Source: a bacterium 1XD21-13 (GTDB lineage: Bacteria; Bacillota; Clostridia; Lachnospirales; Lachnospiraceae). From it: a stretch of 64,000 nt of DNA. The position numbers and the translations under genes were made by a program. Shown here piece after piece: positions 34,813 through 44,615 of the stretch. The notes below the pieces were generated by a model that saw nothing but the letters and a program-made list of their open reading frames with translations, did no database searches and was not told the origin of the DNA. The stretch lies in contig QZDX01000016.1 in the NCBI GenBank assembly GCA_009917555.1, forward strand, positions 49,479 to 113,478, written 5' to 3'. The first letter of the stretch is position 1. Every line of letters begins with the position of its first letter.

Positions 34813-36717
34813 ATGGAAGAATACGCAAAAGCAAGAAAGCTGGCACAGAAAGCCTACCGCACTGCTCTCTTAAAGGGCAGCTATCCCTACCTGCAGGTAT
34901 TGGATGAGATCCTCTCCTTTACGAAAACCTCCTCGGAGGTGGACTTAGGCTTGGTGGAAATTCCCCTGGATCAGATTGTGGGAACCAAGACTGCCGGACG
35001 TACCACTGCCTTTGCCGGCAATTTTATGCCCCTGCTTCCCGAGGATACGGAATTTGCCTCCAAATGGGTCTCCCTTTACCATGCCCATCTGGACGAGGGC
35101 ATCCGGGACCCCATTAAGGCCTGCGAGTTTATGAACCGCTTCTATGTGATTGAGGGCAATAAGCGGGTAAGTGTTCTGAAATATTCCGGCGCTGTCAGTA
35201 TTACCGGACAGGTAACCCGGATTCTGCCTGCCAAAAGCGATTCCAGGGAGGTTCGCATCTACTATGAGTTCCTGGATTTCTATAAGCTGACCGCCATCAA
35301 TTACCTATGGTTCAGCCAGGAAGGCAGCTTTCCAAAGCTTCTGAAGCTGGTGGGCGCACAGCCGGACCATGAGTGGAGCGATGATGAGAAGCTGGATTTT
35401 CACTCTGCCTACATTCATTTTACGGATGTATTTGAGGAAAAAGGCGGGCGAAAGCTTTCTCTCACCTCCGGCGATGCCTTCCTTATCTATCTGGAGGCTT
35501 ATGGATATGAACATCTGTGGGAAAAGTCTCACAGTCAGATCCGAAGTGAAATGACGAAGCTCTGGAAGGATTTCCAGCTCTATCCCGGAAAGGTGCCCTT
35601 GGAGCTCAGTATGCAGCCTGGCGCCGAAACCCAAAAGCCGGTGATCAGCCGTCTCCTTCCCACCACACCCATTCCTTTGCGGATTGCCTTTCTTCACGAT
35701 AAGACCATGGAAACCTCAAGCTGGACCTATGGTCACGAGCTTGGCAGGCAGCATCTAAACCAGGTTTTCGGCGGGCAGGTGGAAACCCTCTGCTTTGACA
35801 ATATCAACATGGAGGAGCTGGGGCTGAAAACCATTGAGGAGGCTGTCCAAAAAGGCTGCCGGGTGATTTTCACCACTACCCCAAAGCTTTTGGGGGCAAG
35901 CATTAAGGCTGCTATCCACTGCCCGGAGGTGAAGCTTTTAAACTGCTCCCTGCACACCTACAGCGGGCATCTTCGTACCTACTACGGCCGGCTTTATGAG
36001 GCGAAATTTCTCACCGGAGCCCTGGCCGGGATTTTGACCGATACGCCCCTTGTGGGGTACTTAGCAGACTATCCCATCTACGGCATGACGGCCAATATCA
36101 ATGCCTTTGCTCTGGGAGTGAAAATGACGAATCCCGAAGCAAGGGTACATCTGGAATGGGCAACGGTGAAGGATCGAAATCCCGATGAAATTTTCCGCTC
36201 CAAGGGGATCTCTTATATTTCAGGACAGGATTTGATCACGCCCCAGTATGCCTCCCGGAAGTTTGGGCTCTATGATATCCGTGACGGTCATATGGTAAAT
36301 GTGGCCTCTCCTATCTGGCATTGGGGAAAGTTTTATGAGCGGATTGTCCGGGATATTTTAAACGGGGCCTGGAAGAAAAAGGAGGCCCAGACCAAGGCGG
36401 TTCATTACTGGTGGGGGATTTCCTCCGGGATGATTGATTTGATCTGCTCCAAGAGCCTGCCGGCAGGGTCCCGATGGCTTCTGGAGCTAATCAAGAGGGA
36501 GGTTGCAGAGGCCGGGTACAATCCATTTTCCAGCTCTCTTACCGCCCAGGACGGGACCGTGAAAAATTCTGCCGGAAGCACCCTGTCTCCCGAGGAGATT
36601 ATTACCATGGACTGGCTCCTTGACAATGTGGAGGGGGAGATCCCTTCCTTTGAGGATCTGATGGAGGAGGCAAAGCCCATGGTGCTCCTCCAGGGGCTTC
36701 GGCCGCCGGTTCGGTAG
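34813..36717 (+). CDS. Cytosolic BMP-domain protein with ParB-like N-terminal region
   Basis: A 634-aa protein without signal peptide or membrane helix. The N-terminal quarter contains FYVIEGNKRVSVLKYSGA (about 110-126), which resembles the ParB/sulfiredoxin EGNKRxxV box. From about residue 289 there is a Med/basic membrane protein (BMP) domain like nucleoside-binding PnrA/TmpC: IAFLHDKT, YEAKFLTGALAGILTDTPLVGYLADYPI, NAFALGVKMTNP. BMP proteins are normally extracytoplasmic lipoproteins, so this version is likely an intracellular ligand sensor. The ligand and output are unknown. AAAGGAG lies upstream of the ATG. Confidence 0.75.
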   Translation: MEEYAKARKLAQKAYRTALLKGSYPYLQVLDEILSFTKTSSEVDLGLVEIPLDQIVGTKTAGRTTAFAGNFMPLLPEDTEFASKWVSLYHAHLDEGIRDPIKACEFMNRFYVIEGNKRVSVLKYSGAVSITGQVTRILPAKSDSREVRIYYEFLDFYKLTAINYLWFSQEGSFPKLLKLVGAQPDHEWSDDEKLDFHSAYIHFTDVFEEKGGRKLSLTSGDAFLIYLEAYGYEHLWEKSHSQIRSEMTKLWKDFQLYPGKVPLELSMQPGAETQKPVISRLLPTTPIPLRIAFLHDKTMETSSWTYGHELGRQHLNQVFGGQVETLCFDNINMEELGLKTIEEAVQKGCRVIFTTTPKLLGASIKAAIHCPEVKLLNCSLHTYSGHLRTYYGRLYEAKFLTGALAGILTDTPLVGYLADYPIYGMTANINAFALGVKMTNPEARVHLEWATVKDRNPDEIFRSKGISYISGQDLITPQYASRKFGLYDIRDGHMVNVASPIWHWGKFYERIVRDILNGAWKKKEAQTKAVHYWWGISSGMIDLICSKSLPAGSRWLLELIKREVAEAGYNPFSSSLTAQDGTVKNSAGSTLSPEEIITMDWLLDNVEGEIPSFEDLMEEAKPMVLLQGLRPPVR

Positions 36718-36779
36718 GTGTATCGGTATTCTATGAATAGGCTGGCTAAAAATCCAGAGTTGGCAATGTAACCAAGCAT

Positions 36780-36831
36780 AAAAAGGCTGTAGGAAAATGC
36801 TATGTAAAAGCATTTTTTCACAGCCTTTTTA
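36780..36831. terminator. Bidirectional terminator
   Basis: AAAAAGGCTGT and ACAGCCTTTTT form the base of a long stem, with AAAATGC/GCATTTT inside. T-runs exist in both directions, serving the BMP-domain gene (plus) and the ABC ATPase remnant (minus). Confidence 0.85.
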
Positions 36832-36841
36832 CTATAAACGA

Positions 36842-37219
36842 CTAGTTGGTAATCACTCTCTCACTTTCTTTATCAAACACATGAATCTTATTCACATCCA
36901 GAGAGAACCGCACCTTGTCTCCCACCTTTGCTTTCGTCTCCGAGGATACCCGGGCGGTGAGGTTGGCACCCTCCACATCCGCATACAGATACACCTCTGC
37001 ACCCAGCAGCTCATACACCTTAACCGGTGCTTCAATTACATTGCCTGCATCTCCTGTGCCCGCTTCCGTTACATCCTCAGGACGGATACCCATAACAACC
37101 CTCTTGCCCTTATAACCACCGTCAAGGAGAGCCTTGCCCTTTTCTTTTGGCAGCTCAATCTGGTTAGATCCAACCTCCAAAACCGCCTTTCCGTCCTTCT
37201 CGCTGCTTCTTCTGGAAGA
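36842..37219 (-). pseudogene. 3' remnant of an MsmX/UgpC-type sugar ABC ATPase
   Basis: Only the C-terminal TOBE/MOE regulatory domain survives (about 113-125 codons): RVVMGIRPEDV, VYELLGAEVYLYADVEGANLTARV and the final VNKIHVFDKESERVI. These are characteristic of MsmX/UgpC-like ATPases that energise several sugar importers. No nucleotide-binding domain lies upstream; the frame runs into sequence used by the plus-strand gene at 37234, with no start codon or ribosome binding site. This marks a rearrangement breakpoint near 37210. A functional copy must be elsewhere if these importers work. Confidence 0.75.
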
Positions 37220-37233
37220 TCCTTGGCTGTTCT

Positions 37234-37482
37234 GTGCTAGAGCTTTTGTACTGGATCGCCCTGGCCCTGTTCCTGCCCTGGTCTATGATCCTCATTTCCT
37301 TTGTTGGTATCTGGTTCATTCTTCACGGGACAGGCTTTTTGCTCTATGACACCCTCAATGAGATTTTCCATATTGAAGAGCAGATCTCCAAGTCCTTTCC
37401 GGAACAGGTGCCCTTTTATGAGGATGACGAGACCTGGCTTAAGCGGAAGCAGGCAGAGGGACGCCGGGCGCACAGAGACTAG
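37234..37482 (+). CDS. Small membrane protein, possibly 5'-truncated
   Basis: An 82-codon ORF from a GTG, with one or two helices (WIALALFLPWSMILISFVGIWFIL, about 7-30) and a charged C-terminal tail. No good ribosome binding site precedes the GTG, and the 5' side abuts the breakpoint of the ABC ATPase remnant, so the gene may have lost its true start. Family not recognised. Confidence 0.4.
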   Translation: MLELLYWIALALFLPWSMILISFVGIWFILHGTGFLLYDTLNEIFHIEEQISKSFPEQVPFYEDDETWLKRKQAEGRRAHRD

Positions 37483-37601
37483 GTGCTGCAAAGATAAGAA
37501 AACCACTTCCGTTATCCCCCGCACTGTGATATAATCCAATTCAGAAAGAGACACACCAACCTCATGTCTCTCTACTATTTTTATCATTTGGAGGGAACAA
37601 T

Positions 37602-38465
37602 ATGAAACGGAAAGCAAGTATTTTGATCACAATGCTCTTGTGCTTCTGTCTCCTGTGGGGAAGCATAAAACCTGCCGAGGCGGCTCAGATGCCCCTTACC
37701 AGCCTGACCTTTGATGTGGACTATTATTACAATACGTATCCGGATCTGCAGGCGGCTCTCAGTTATAATTATAATAGCCTATACCAGCATTACCTGAATT
37801 TCGGTCTTGCGGAAGGACGGTCGGGAAGTGCGGAATTTAACTGCCTGGTATACCGGAACAATTATCCGGATCTACAGGCTGCCTTTGGAAATAATTACAG
37901 TGCTTATTGTGCTCACTATGAGAATTACGGAAAGGCCGAGGGCCGAAGCGCGGCCGGAGACGGCAGAGCTCTTGCCGGAGCTGCTCCTGCCTCTGCCACC
38001 ACTTCTGAACAAGTCCCTGCCAGCACGCTTCTTGGCAGCTACGCTACGGCCTACAATCCTAACATTTCACGGGCAACCAATATTGCTCTGGCAGCCTCAA
38101 GAATCAACGGTGTTGTGGTTCAGCCGGGAGAGAGCTTCTCTTTCAGCCAGACGATTCTGCCCAGAACGCCTGCCAACGGCTATGTAACAGCCAATGTCAT
38201 TGTAAACAAAAAATATGTCCCTGGAACCGGAGGAGGAATCTGCCAGGTGTCCTCCACACTGTATGCCGCCATGCTGAGTGCCGGTCTGCCTGCTACGGAA
38301 CGACACTCCCATTCTCTGAATGTAGGGTATATTCCTGTGGGAATGGATGCAACCATTTCCGGCACTGCCCTGGATCTGAAATTTACCAATATCTTCTCAC
38401 ATCCCATTCAGATTCAGGCCACTGCGAACCAGGGGACCTTGACCATAGGAATTTACAAGCTGTAA
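37602..38465 (+). CDS. Secreted VanW-domain protein with two YYxxYPDL repeats
   Basis: A 287-aa exported protein: signal peptide 1-28 (cleavage near AEAAQ), two tandem repeats of about 38 residues (37-74 and 78-116) each with a Y-x-x-x-YPDLQAA start and an (E)GRS end, an Ala/Thr-rich linker, then a VanW-like domain (about 145-285). The VanW signature QPGESFSFSQ and GGGICQVSSTLYAA are clear, together with HSH. VanW domains occur in glycopeptide-resistance loci and in many clostridial surface proteins; their activity is not established, though a peptidoglycan link is assumed. TGGAGGG precedes the ATG. Confidence 0.85.
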   Translation: MKRKASILITMLLCFCLLWGSIKPAEAAQMPLTSLTFDVDYYYNTYPDLQAALSYNYNSLYQHYLNFGLAEGRSGSAEFNCLVYRNNYPDLQAAFGNNYSAYCAHYENYGKAEGRSAAGDGRALAGAAPASATTSEQVPASTLLGSYATAYNPNISRATNIALAASRINGVVVQPGESFSFSQTILPRTPANGYVTANVIVNKKYVPGTGGGICQVSSTLYAAMLSAGLPATERHSHSLNVGYIPVGMDATISGTALDLKFTNIFSHPIQIQATANQGTLTIGIYKL

Positions 38466-38540
38466 ACAGCCGGGGACAAGGCTAAAAGAAAGATATGTTT
38501 TTATAGCTTCTTGAAAAATACAATACTTACATAAAAAGCA

Positions 38541-38588
38541 GGACTGTCACAAGCCAAGACAACAGGTGTTTGTGACAGTCCCATTTTT
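38541..38588 (+). terminator. Terminator after the VanW-domain gene
   Basis: GGACTGTCACAA pairs with TTGTGACAGTCC, followed by CATTTTTAT on the plus strand. The stem text (CTGTCACAA, AAGACA) resembles the ends of the palindromic elements elsewhere in the window. Confidence 0.8.
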
Positions 38589-38679
38589 ATTACTATTCCT
38601 ATTTTTAACAAGCAACGAGCCAAGCGGATATACTTGCACGTTCATTTTTCAATCATCACGCCATCTTCAAAAGAACCGC

Positions 38680-40197
38680 TCACTCCACGAGCGTCAGGTA
38701 GCTGCTCACGCAGTAAAGGGTCTGCCCGTTATACTCTACCCGTGACCAGCCGTAATCCGTATTGATCCCCGTCCGCACAAAGACTTCCCCTGCCTTGACG
38801 GTGGCTACCACTACGGCATCCGGGTTGGTAACACTGGGAAGCTTCCGCAGGTTGATTTCGATCTTTGGCGTCACATTTTCCGAAACCTTTTGGAATTTCG
38901 TCTTTAAGCCGTCGTCCGACTCCTTCACAGGGGGCCGGTAGGACAGATCCGTGGTCAGGTAATTGGACACCGCATAATAGCGTTCTCCGTCAATAATCAG
39001 TCTGGACCAGCCGCTGTCGCTGATGCCGGTTCTCTGGGCCGTCTCCTGGTTATTGAGCTGCTTTACAACCGTACTGTCCGATCCCTGGCTTGGAATGTCC
39101 CGCAGATTTACTGTCTCCTTGGCTGTTACTGTTTCGTCCACCTCCTGGAAGTTCATAAGAGCCTCCACATCGGCTTCTGCCTCCTCTGGCGCATCCGGAT
39201 TTTGTGCATTCGCACTTGCCTCATATCCAAAGTATGCCACATTCACATCCACCGGTCTTGAAATACCGGCTATGATTCCGTTATTTGTATACTGCCACAT
39301 GGCGTGGGTTCCGCTGTAGCTGGAGGACGATGTCTGCGGATAGGGCTCTGCCGGATACTGGGACACCCAGATTTTAAACTGTCCCTCCAGGCGGGAGGTC
39401 TCCCACTTGGCTTCCTGCTCCAATTCACTTTTTGACGCATAGAACATGGGGGTGTACCCCTGTCCGTAAATCTCTTTCAAAAATGCGGCCGCACAGCTTG
39501 TACGCTGGGACACAGTAAGCTCATACTGCCGATTCTCTGGATTCTCAAAGCCCTCGCAATTATATGCCACCGGATAGGTTACTGCGTACTGGGAGATATA
39601 ATTTGCCGTCCAGCGAGCCTCCTCGACTGCCTCTTGCTCCGTCACTGCCGTGGAGAAGAAATAGGCGCCGATCTGAATTCCATTGGCTGTTGCCTCCTGC
39701 ATGTTATACCTGGCATTGGTATCCTCACGAATCTCGCCCCCTGCCTGGGTTCGATAGCCCACCCTTATCATAGCAAAATCAATCCCCGCATCTGCCACAG
39801 CTTTCCAGTCTATGGTTCCCTGAAATTTGGAGACATCAATTCCCAGGGTCATTTCTTCAGTCTCTGCCGCATTCTCAGAAATCAAAAGCCTTGTAATCTC
39901 GGCTTTCACTCCCATCTCTTCCTCCACCTGGTTTGCCTCGCTTTGGGGATCTTCCTTTTCCTCCTGTTCTTCCGGGGACAAGCTTTCGTCCTGGTCCTCC
40001 TGGGGATATTCTTCCTCTGAAACAGACTTGGTGTCCTCCTCATCCCTTCCGCTGTCTTTTCCTGAAAAAAACAGGAAATAGATTGCAAGGGAAAATGCCA
40101 GAACCCACAGTGTAATCAATAAAATTCCCAGAATGAGGCGACTGTCTGCTCCCTGCCTCTTGTGCTTCTTATATCTTTTATGCTTTTTCCCGTTCAT
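38680..40197 (-). CDS. Membrane-anchored GH25 muramidase with two SH3 domains
   Basis: A 505-aa protein: basic N terminus, one membrane helix (about 19-44), acidic linker, a GH25 lysozyme domain (about 115-325; DVSKFQGTIDW, FAMIRVGYR, GAYFFSTAVT, AMWQYT) and two bacterial SH3 domains (ending in TDLSY and TLVE). GH25 enzymes cut the MurNAc-GlcNAc bond of peptidoglycan. The usual D-x-E catalytic pair reads N-C-E (213-215), while the first Asp (121) is kept. The ATG follows AAAGGAGAG. It likely acts at the cell's own wall, anchored outside the membrane. Confidence 0.88.
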   Translation of the reverse strand: MNGKKHKRYKKHKRQGADSRLILGILLITLWVLAFSLAIYFLFFSGKDSGRDEEDTKSVSEEEYPQEDQDESLSPEEQEEKEDPQSEANQVEEEMGVKAEITRLLISENAAETEEMTLGIDVSKFQGTIDWKAVADAGIDFAMIRVGYRTQAGGEIREDTNARYNMQEATANGIQIGAYFFSTAVTEQEAVEEARWTANYISQYAVTYPVAYNCEGFENPENRQYELTVSQRTSCAAAFLKEIYGQGYTPMFYASKSELEQEAKWETSRLEGQFKIWVSQYPAEPYPQTSSSSYSGTHAMWQYTNNGIIAGISRPVDVNVAYFGYEASANAQNPDAPEEAEADVEALMNFQEVDETVTAKETVNLRDIPSQGSDSTVVKQLNNQETAQRTGISDSGWSRLIIDGERYYAVSNYLTTDLSYRPPVKESDDGLKTKFQKVSENVTPKIEINLRKLPSVTNPDAVVVATVKAGEVFVRTGINTDYGWSRVEYNGQTLYCVSSYLTLVE

Positions 40198-40340
40198 AGC
40201 CTCTCCTTTGCATATATGAAAGCTCCTAAAAATCAAAATACCATTATCTTATTTTATCACAGGAGCTTTGTTTTTTCTATGCAAAAACGGCTATAAAAAA
40301 CACAAGGCAAAGCTTTCTAAAAAATCATTTTATCTCCCGC

Positions 40341-42266
40341 CTACAGGCTATGAACCGGCGGCATACAGGTATGCTTATGACACACATAGTAAGTGGTTCT
40401 GCCGTCTTTCAATGGATATTCCTCCTCTGAGTGCTGTAGGATGGCTATGGACTCAGAAGGGACCAAAAGTGGAAAAAGTTCTTTATCTGCCCCTTCGTCC
40501 GGTACAATCGTCACCTTCATCGGCGGCTCCATATACTCTAAAAATGCTGTTAAAAACATCCCATATCCTGCAGGATACTGCTCTGCGGCCGCAGCAAGAA
40601 ACTTCAGTTGTTCCTCCGCCGCCTGCTGATATTTTTCGCTGCTTGTGATGATAGACATTCTGACAAAATTCCAGGCCATCAGAGAATTGCCGCTGGGAAT
40701 CGCACCGTCGTAGGTTTCCTTCGGACGCAGAATAAGCTCCTCATTGCCATTGCCATACAAATAAAACCCGCCGGCAGGGTCGCTAAATTCAAGCATAACC
40801 TTATGGCACAGGCTGTCTGCCCGGTCAAGATATGTCTGCTTCAAGGTCGCCCTGTAAAGTGCAAGCTGAGCAAAAATATATCCTGCATAGTCATCCAAAA
40901 ATCCCCTGACACCACGCTTTCCCTTGCAGAAGCTTACATATAGACTGTCCTTTTCCAGCAAATATTTTTGAAGAAAGGCGTCCGCCTGCTCCGCCCCATG
41001 AAGGTATCGTTTCTCTCTGCTGACAAGATACAGCTCGCACATGGCTCCAATCATAAGACCATTCCAGGCTGTGAGGACTTTATCGTCCAAATGCAGAGTA
41101 CACCGCTTTTTCCGATACTGCCTCAGCTTGGACAAAAAAGCTTCCAAGTCCGCCTCACAAGAAGCACTGTTAAGCAGATTCGGAATATTTTTTCCCTCAA
41201 AGTTTCCCCTTTTCGTTATCCCATAATACCTGTTAAAGGTTTCCCCGTCTTTTTTCCCAAGTACCTGGATCACTTCATCCTGTGTAAAAAGATAATATTT
41301 CCCCTCCTCACCCTCACTGTCCGCATCCTGTGCGCTGTAGAAGCCCCCTTCAGAATCTGTCATTTCCCTCAAGACGTAATCCGCGGTTTTTTCAGCTATT
41401 TTAAGGTATAACACATTTTTTGTCACCGTATATGCCTTACAGTAGGCAAGAATCAAAAGCGCATTGTCATACAGCATTTTTTCAAAATGTGGAACCAGAA
41501 ACATTCTGTCCGTGGAATAACGGCAGAAGCCAAAGCCGATATGGTCAAACATTCCGCCGCGATACATTTGCAGAAGCGTGTGCTCCGCCATTTCAAGGCA
41601 GGAGGCTTTTTTATAGCGCTCATAATAGCTAAGCAGGAATAACAGGTTATGAGGAGTTGGAAACTTGGGTTCCCGACCAAAACCGCCATATTGGGGATCA
41701 TAGCTATGCTCATAATTCTCCACCGCCAAATGAACAAGCTCTTGATCCATTGAGCCTCCTCCTAAATTCTCTCCTCTTAAATGCTCCACAATTTCTTTTG
41801 ACTGCCAAAGAAGCGTTTCCCGATCATGCTCCCAAATTTCATGGATTTTCAAGAGAAGCTCCCTCATTCCAACCCTGCCTCCCCTGGTGGTTTTCGGAAA
41901 ATAGGTCCCTGCAAAAAAGGGCTTTTGATCCCATGTCATAAAAATGCTGGTGGGCCATCCACCGCTTCCCGTAAATGCCTGGCATACGGACATATACACA
42001 CTGTCAATATCCGGCCGTTCCTCCTTATCCACCTTAATAGAAATATAATATTGGTTCAGCAGCTGGGATATCTCCCTGTCCTCAAAGCTTTCATGGGCAA
42101 GCACATGACACCAGTGACATGCACTGTAGCCGATGCTCAAAAAGATGGGCTTGTCCTCGATCCTTGCCTTTTCAAAGGCTTCTTTACACCAAGGATACCA
42201 GTCCACAGGATTATCCTTGTGCTGAAGCAGATAGGGGCTTGTCTCATATTGTAATCGATTGCTCAA
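40341..42266 (-). CDS. Thioredoxin-fold DUF255 protein (YyaL-like)
   Basis: A 641-aa cytosolic protein. The N-terminal thioredoxin-like domain opens [20 protein letters not shown] and has [16 protein letters not shown] with a C-x-x-C at 50-53; an (alpha/alpha)6-barrel-like region like N-acylglucosamine epimerases follows ([19 protein letters not shown] is diagnostic). Members are named YyaL or SPATA20-like; the reaction is unknown. It is slightly shorter at the C terminus than the roughly 680-residue relatives, ending in a Cys/His-containing [10 protein letters not shown]. Confidence 0.9.
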   Translation of the reverse strand: MSNRLQYETSPYLLQHKDNPVDWYPWCKEAFEKARIEDKPIFLSIGYSACHWCHVLAHESFEDREISQLLNQYYISIKVDKEERPDIDSVYMSVCQAFTGSGGWPTSIFMTWDQKPFFAGTYFPKTTRGGRVGMRELLLKIHEIWEHDRETLLWQSKEIVEHLRGENLGGGSMDQELVHLAVENYEHSYDPQYGGFGREPKFPTPHNLLFLLSYYERYKKASCLEMAEHTLLQMYRGGMFDHIGFGFCRYSTDRMFLVPHFEKMLYDNALLILAYCKAYTVTKNVLYLKIAEKTADYVLREMTDSEGGFYSAQDADSEGEEGKYYLFTQDEVIQVLGKKDGETFNRYYGITKRGNFEGKNIPNLLNSASCEADLEAFLSKLRQYRKKRCTLHLDDKVLTAWNGLMIGAMCELYLVSREKRYLHGAEQADAFLQKYLLEKDSLYVSFCKGKRGVRGFLDDYAGYIFAQLALYRATLKQTYLDRADSLCHKVMLEFSDPAGGFYLYGNGNEELILRPKETYDGAIPSGNSLMAWNFVRMSIITSSEKYQQAAEEQLKFLAAAAEQYPAGYGMFLTAFLEYMEPPMKVTIVPDEGADKELFPLLVPSESIAILQHSEEEYPLKDGRTTYYVCHKHTCMPPVHSL

Positions 42267-42404
42267 GCTTATCGCCTCCTTCCTTTTTTGTTAGAATCTG
42301 CATTATTATGCTTGATTATTCCATGAGATATTTTTGCGGTGTCAGCTATTTCCGTATTAGAATAAGGCTGTACCTAAGCACAGCCTTAAAATATTTTCAG
42401 TCCC

Positions 42405-43280
42405 TTATTCTACCTTTACATCCATAACCGCATCAGGAATCTCAACCTGATTGCCCCTGTATGCCGCCTGCGCCTTGGCCCGCTTGACCTTCAGGGCCTC
42501 CGGCGTCGCTTCCAGCTCTGCCCGTGTCATCCTCCGTTCCAGCAGAAGCGCCCGGCTTCTCTCCACAGCCTCCTGTTCCGGCTTCTCCTCTGCCTGTTCC
42601 GTCAAAGCTGTCTCCTTCTCCTCATCTGAGCCAGTCTCCTTCTCCACTGTCTCTTTTTCTTCTGCATTTTCCACAGGCTCTTTGATTCCAAGCTCGGCTT
42701 CCTTGAGCTCCTTAAGCTCCTTTTCCACCTCCTGCTTCTCCGCCTCTGTGGGAAGCTGGGCGTATCTGCCGCTCTCCACAAATTTTCTCACGGCTTCTTC
42801 CATAGCCATATTTTTCTGAAGCTCCTGCCAGGCTATGCCCAGCTTGGCTCCCTCCGGTATTGCAGGATTGTTCTTCACATTGTTCACTACGCTTAAGGAA
42901 GCTGCCACACGCTCTGTTCTTACCTGTTGTACTTCTTCCTTAGCCTTACAGTTTTTCAACTTCTTTTCATAGCTCTTCTGCTCCGCTTCGATGGCTTTCA
43001 CCTGCTGATAGGTCTGGGGATCATGCTTCTCCAGATAGTCCATCTCCTCCTGGGTCAGCTTCTTGCCCGCTGCCAGCTTGGTCCGAATCTGGGAGGAGAG
43101 CTTGGCTGAGCCGTCCGCCTGGGCCCTTCGGATCTCCTCCGCCTGCCTAGCCGTGGGATCGGTAAGCTTCATGCTTCCGTCTGCAGTGAAGTCATTATCC
43201 TTTTTCTTCTTCTGCCACTTCAACTGCATTTCCATATTTTTTGTATAGGTTCCTATTGATTGAATTGCCGAAAAATCCAA
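42405..43280 (-). CDS. Charged coiled-coil protein of unknown function
   Basis: A 291-aa protein without signal peptide or membrane helix. The N-terminal third is Lys-rich with PTARQAEEIRRAQADGSAKL, the middle has LTQEEMDYLEKHDPQTYQQV, and the C-terminal half is a Glu/Lys coiled coil with heavy EKE repeats. The TTG start was chosen because GGGAGG lies eight bases upstream. It is paired with the next gene upstream on the same strand, about 105 bp away. I recall similar paired proteins in Lachnospiraceae but cannot name a role. Confidence 0.7.
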   Translation of the reverse strand: MDFSAIQSIGTYTKNMEMQLKWQKKKKDNDFTADGSMKLTDPTARQAEEIRRAQADGSAKLSSQIRTKLAAGKKLTQEEMDYLEKHDPQTYQQVKAIEAEQKSYEKKLKNCKAKEEVQQVRTERVAASLSVVNNVKNNPAIPEGAKLGIAWQELQKNMAMEEAVRKFVESGRYAQLPTEAEKQEVEKELKELKEAELGIKEPVENAEEKETVEKETGSDEEKETALTEQAEEKPEQEAVERSRALLLERRMTRAELEATPEALKVKRAKAQAAYRGNQVEIPDAVMDVKVE

Positions 43281-43386
43281 AAGCCGCACCTCCCTTTATA
43301 GGTATATCGGCAGATATCCCCTGTTTGCTAACCCAGTTTGTGCCAGTTAGCCGCATATTTTCTCAAAGAGAGTCATTATCTGGCTG

Positions 43387-44385
43387 TCACCGGAATAAAT
43401 CCTGCTTTAAAAGCTGGCTCTGAAAATAGAGCAATGCCTCCTTTTCCTGTATTCTTCTCTTTTCGGCGCTTTCCTCCATAATCTGAATATATTTCACTCG
43501 AAGCCTGCGCTTTCTTTCCTGCTCTGCCTTGAACTGCTCCTGTTCCTCCCTGGTGGGACCAGTCAGTCCCCCGCCGCTGCCGGTAACGGTACAATTGCGT
43601 ATATCTCCATTTTCGTCCAGGTTAAACACATAGCTTTTCCCCGCCTGTTGCCGTGCCACATCATAACCATAGGAGGCTGCCACCGTATTGTCCCAGAGGT
43701 CGTAATCCTCTTTCCATTCCTGCAGCTTCCCTATGATCTGTCTGGCATAATCAGGGTCTGCTTCCATCTTCCGCTGCAGACTCTCCGGCATGAGGATTGC
43801 AATGCGTCCGGAACCGATGCTTCTGTAATTTTTCTGTAGATCCGGGCGTGTCTGCGGTGGATTTGCCCCCACAGGCCGCCAGTCATTCAAAGCATCTGCC
43901 CTTGTGTCTGCCTGAAAATACTTCCAGAAGGGAAAGTCATTTCTCTGCCAGTTGGCGGAGGAAATATTGGCGTTTCCCACATGGGTTATGACATTGTATG
44001 GTAAAAATGCCTCTGCAAAGCTTGCGGCTCCTGCTGCCCCAACGCTGTACGCCTTGCTGATCTCTGAGATATAATCTGTGGAGCCTGCCATCTTCTTTCT
44101 GTAAGCTACCTGAAAGGCGTTTGCTGCGTTTCTGTCTGTTATTTTACTCAGGCGTTCCTCATATGTTTCTCCCATAAAGAGCCCTGTTTTGCTTTTGTTT
44201 TGCTCTTTATCACCAAGTATTGATGCATCCGGCCATTCTGCCGCTTCTCTTGCCGCCCTCTCTGCCGTTCTCACAGACGCAAGCTCCGCAAAGCTTGTGC
44301 CTTTTATCTTAGCTGACGTTTGATTCCTGCCCTGTTCTGTCAAATAGTGCTCTCCCAATTTACCCATTGCCGCTCCAATCTCCAT
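43387..44385 (-). CDS. Conserved Lachnospiraceae protein (DUF6033-like), unknown
   Basis: A 332-aa protein without signal peptide. The N terminus MEIGAAMGKLGEHYLTEQG is followed by an Ala/Arg/Glu-rich helical region, a central Trp-rich segment (NANISSANWQRNDFPFWKYF), and a highly charged C-terminal coiled coil (about 285-325). ILMPESLQRKMEADPDYARQIIGKLQEW resembles text I associate with DUF6033, an assignment made from memory and not certain. AGGAAAGGAG precedes the ATG. It probably forms an operon with the coiled-coil gene downstream, and a protein of similar style lies at 52442. Confidence 0.65.
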   Translation of the reverse strand: MEIGAAMGKLGEHYLTEQGRNQTSAKIKGTSFAELASVRTAERAAREAAEWPDASILGDKEQNKSKTGLFMGETYEERLSKITDRNAANAFQVAYRKKMAGSTDYISEISKAYSVGAAGAASFAEAFLPYNVITHVGNANISSANWQRNDFPFWKYFQADTRADALNDWRPVGANPPQTRPDLQKNYRSIGSGRIAILMPESLQRKMEADPDYARQIIGKLQEWKEDYDLWDNTVAASYGYDVARQQAGKSYVFNLDENGDIRNCTVTGSGGGLTGPTREEQEQFKAEQERKRRLRVKYIQIMEESAEKRRIQEKEALLYFQSQLLKQDLFR

Positions 44386-44615
44386 GATTACTTCTCCTTT
44401 CCTCGATTTGCACACACTCTCTTTGCTTTACAAGAAAATTCACCTTTCCTGTATGCTCTTACTTACTATATCGACAGGAATTTCTCGTTTTTGGAACGAA
44501 TGGAACGAAACGACCACTTTTCGGGCACGAAAGAATGACTGCTTACTCCTCCCACTGCCACCCCGATCTGTCTGCTCCCAGCTCAAAATGGTACTTCGCA
44601 ATTCCCCCCTTTTCC

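Noticed and set aside
42405..44385. Prophage or conjugative element origin for the coiled-coil pair
   Set aside because: No integrase, portal, terminase, relaxase or attachment repeats are seen; flanking genes are ordinary chromosomal ones.
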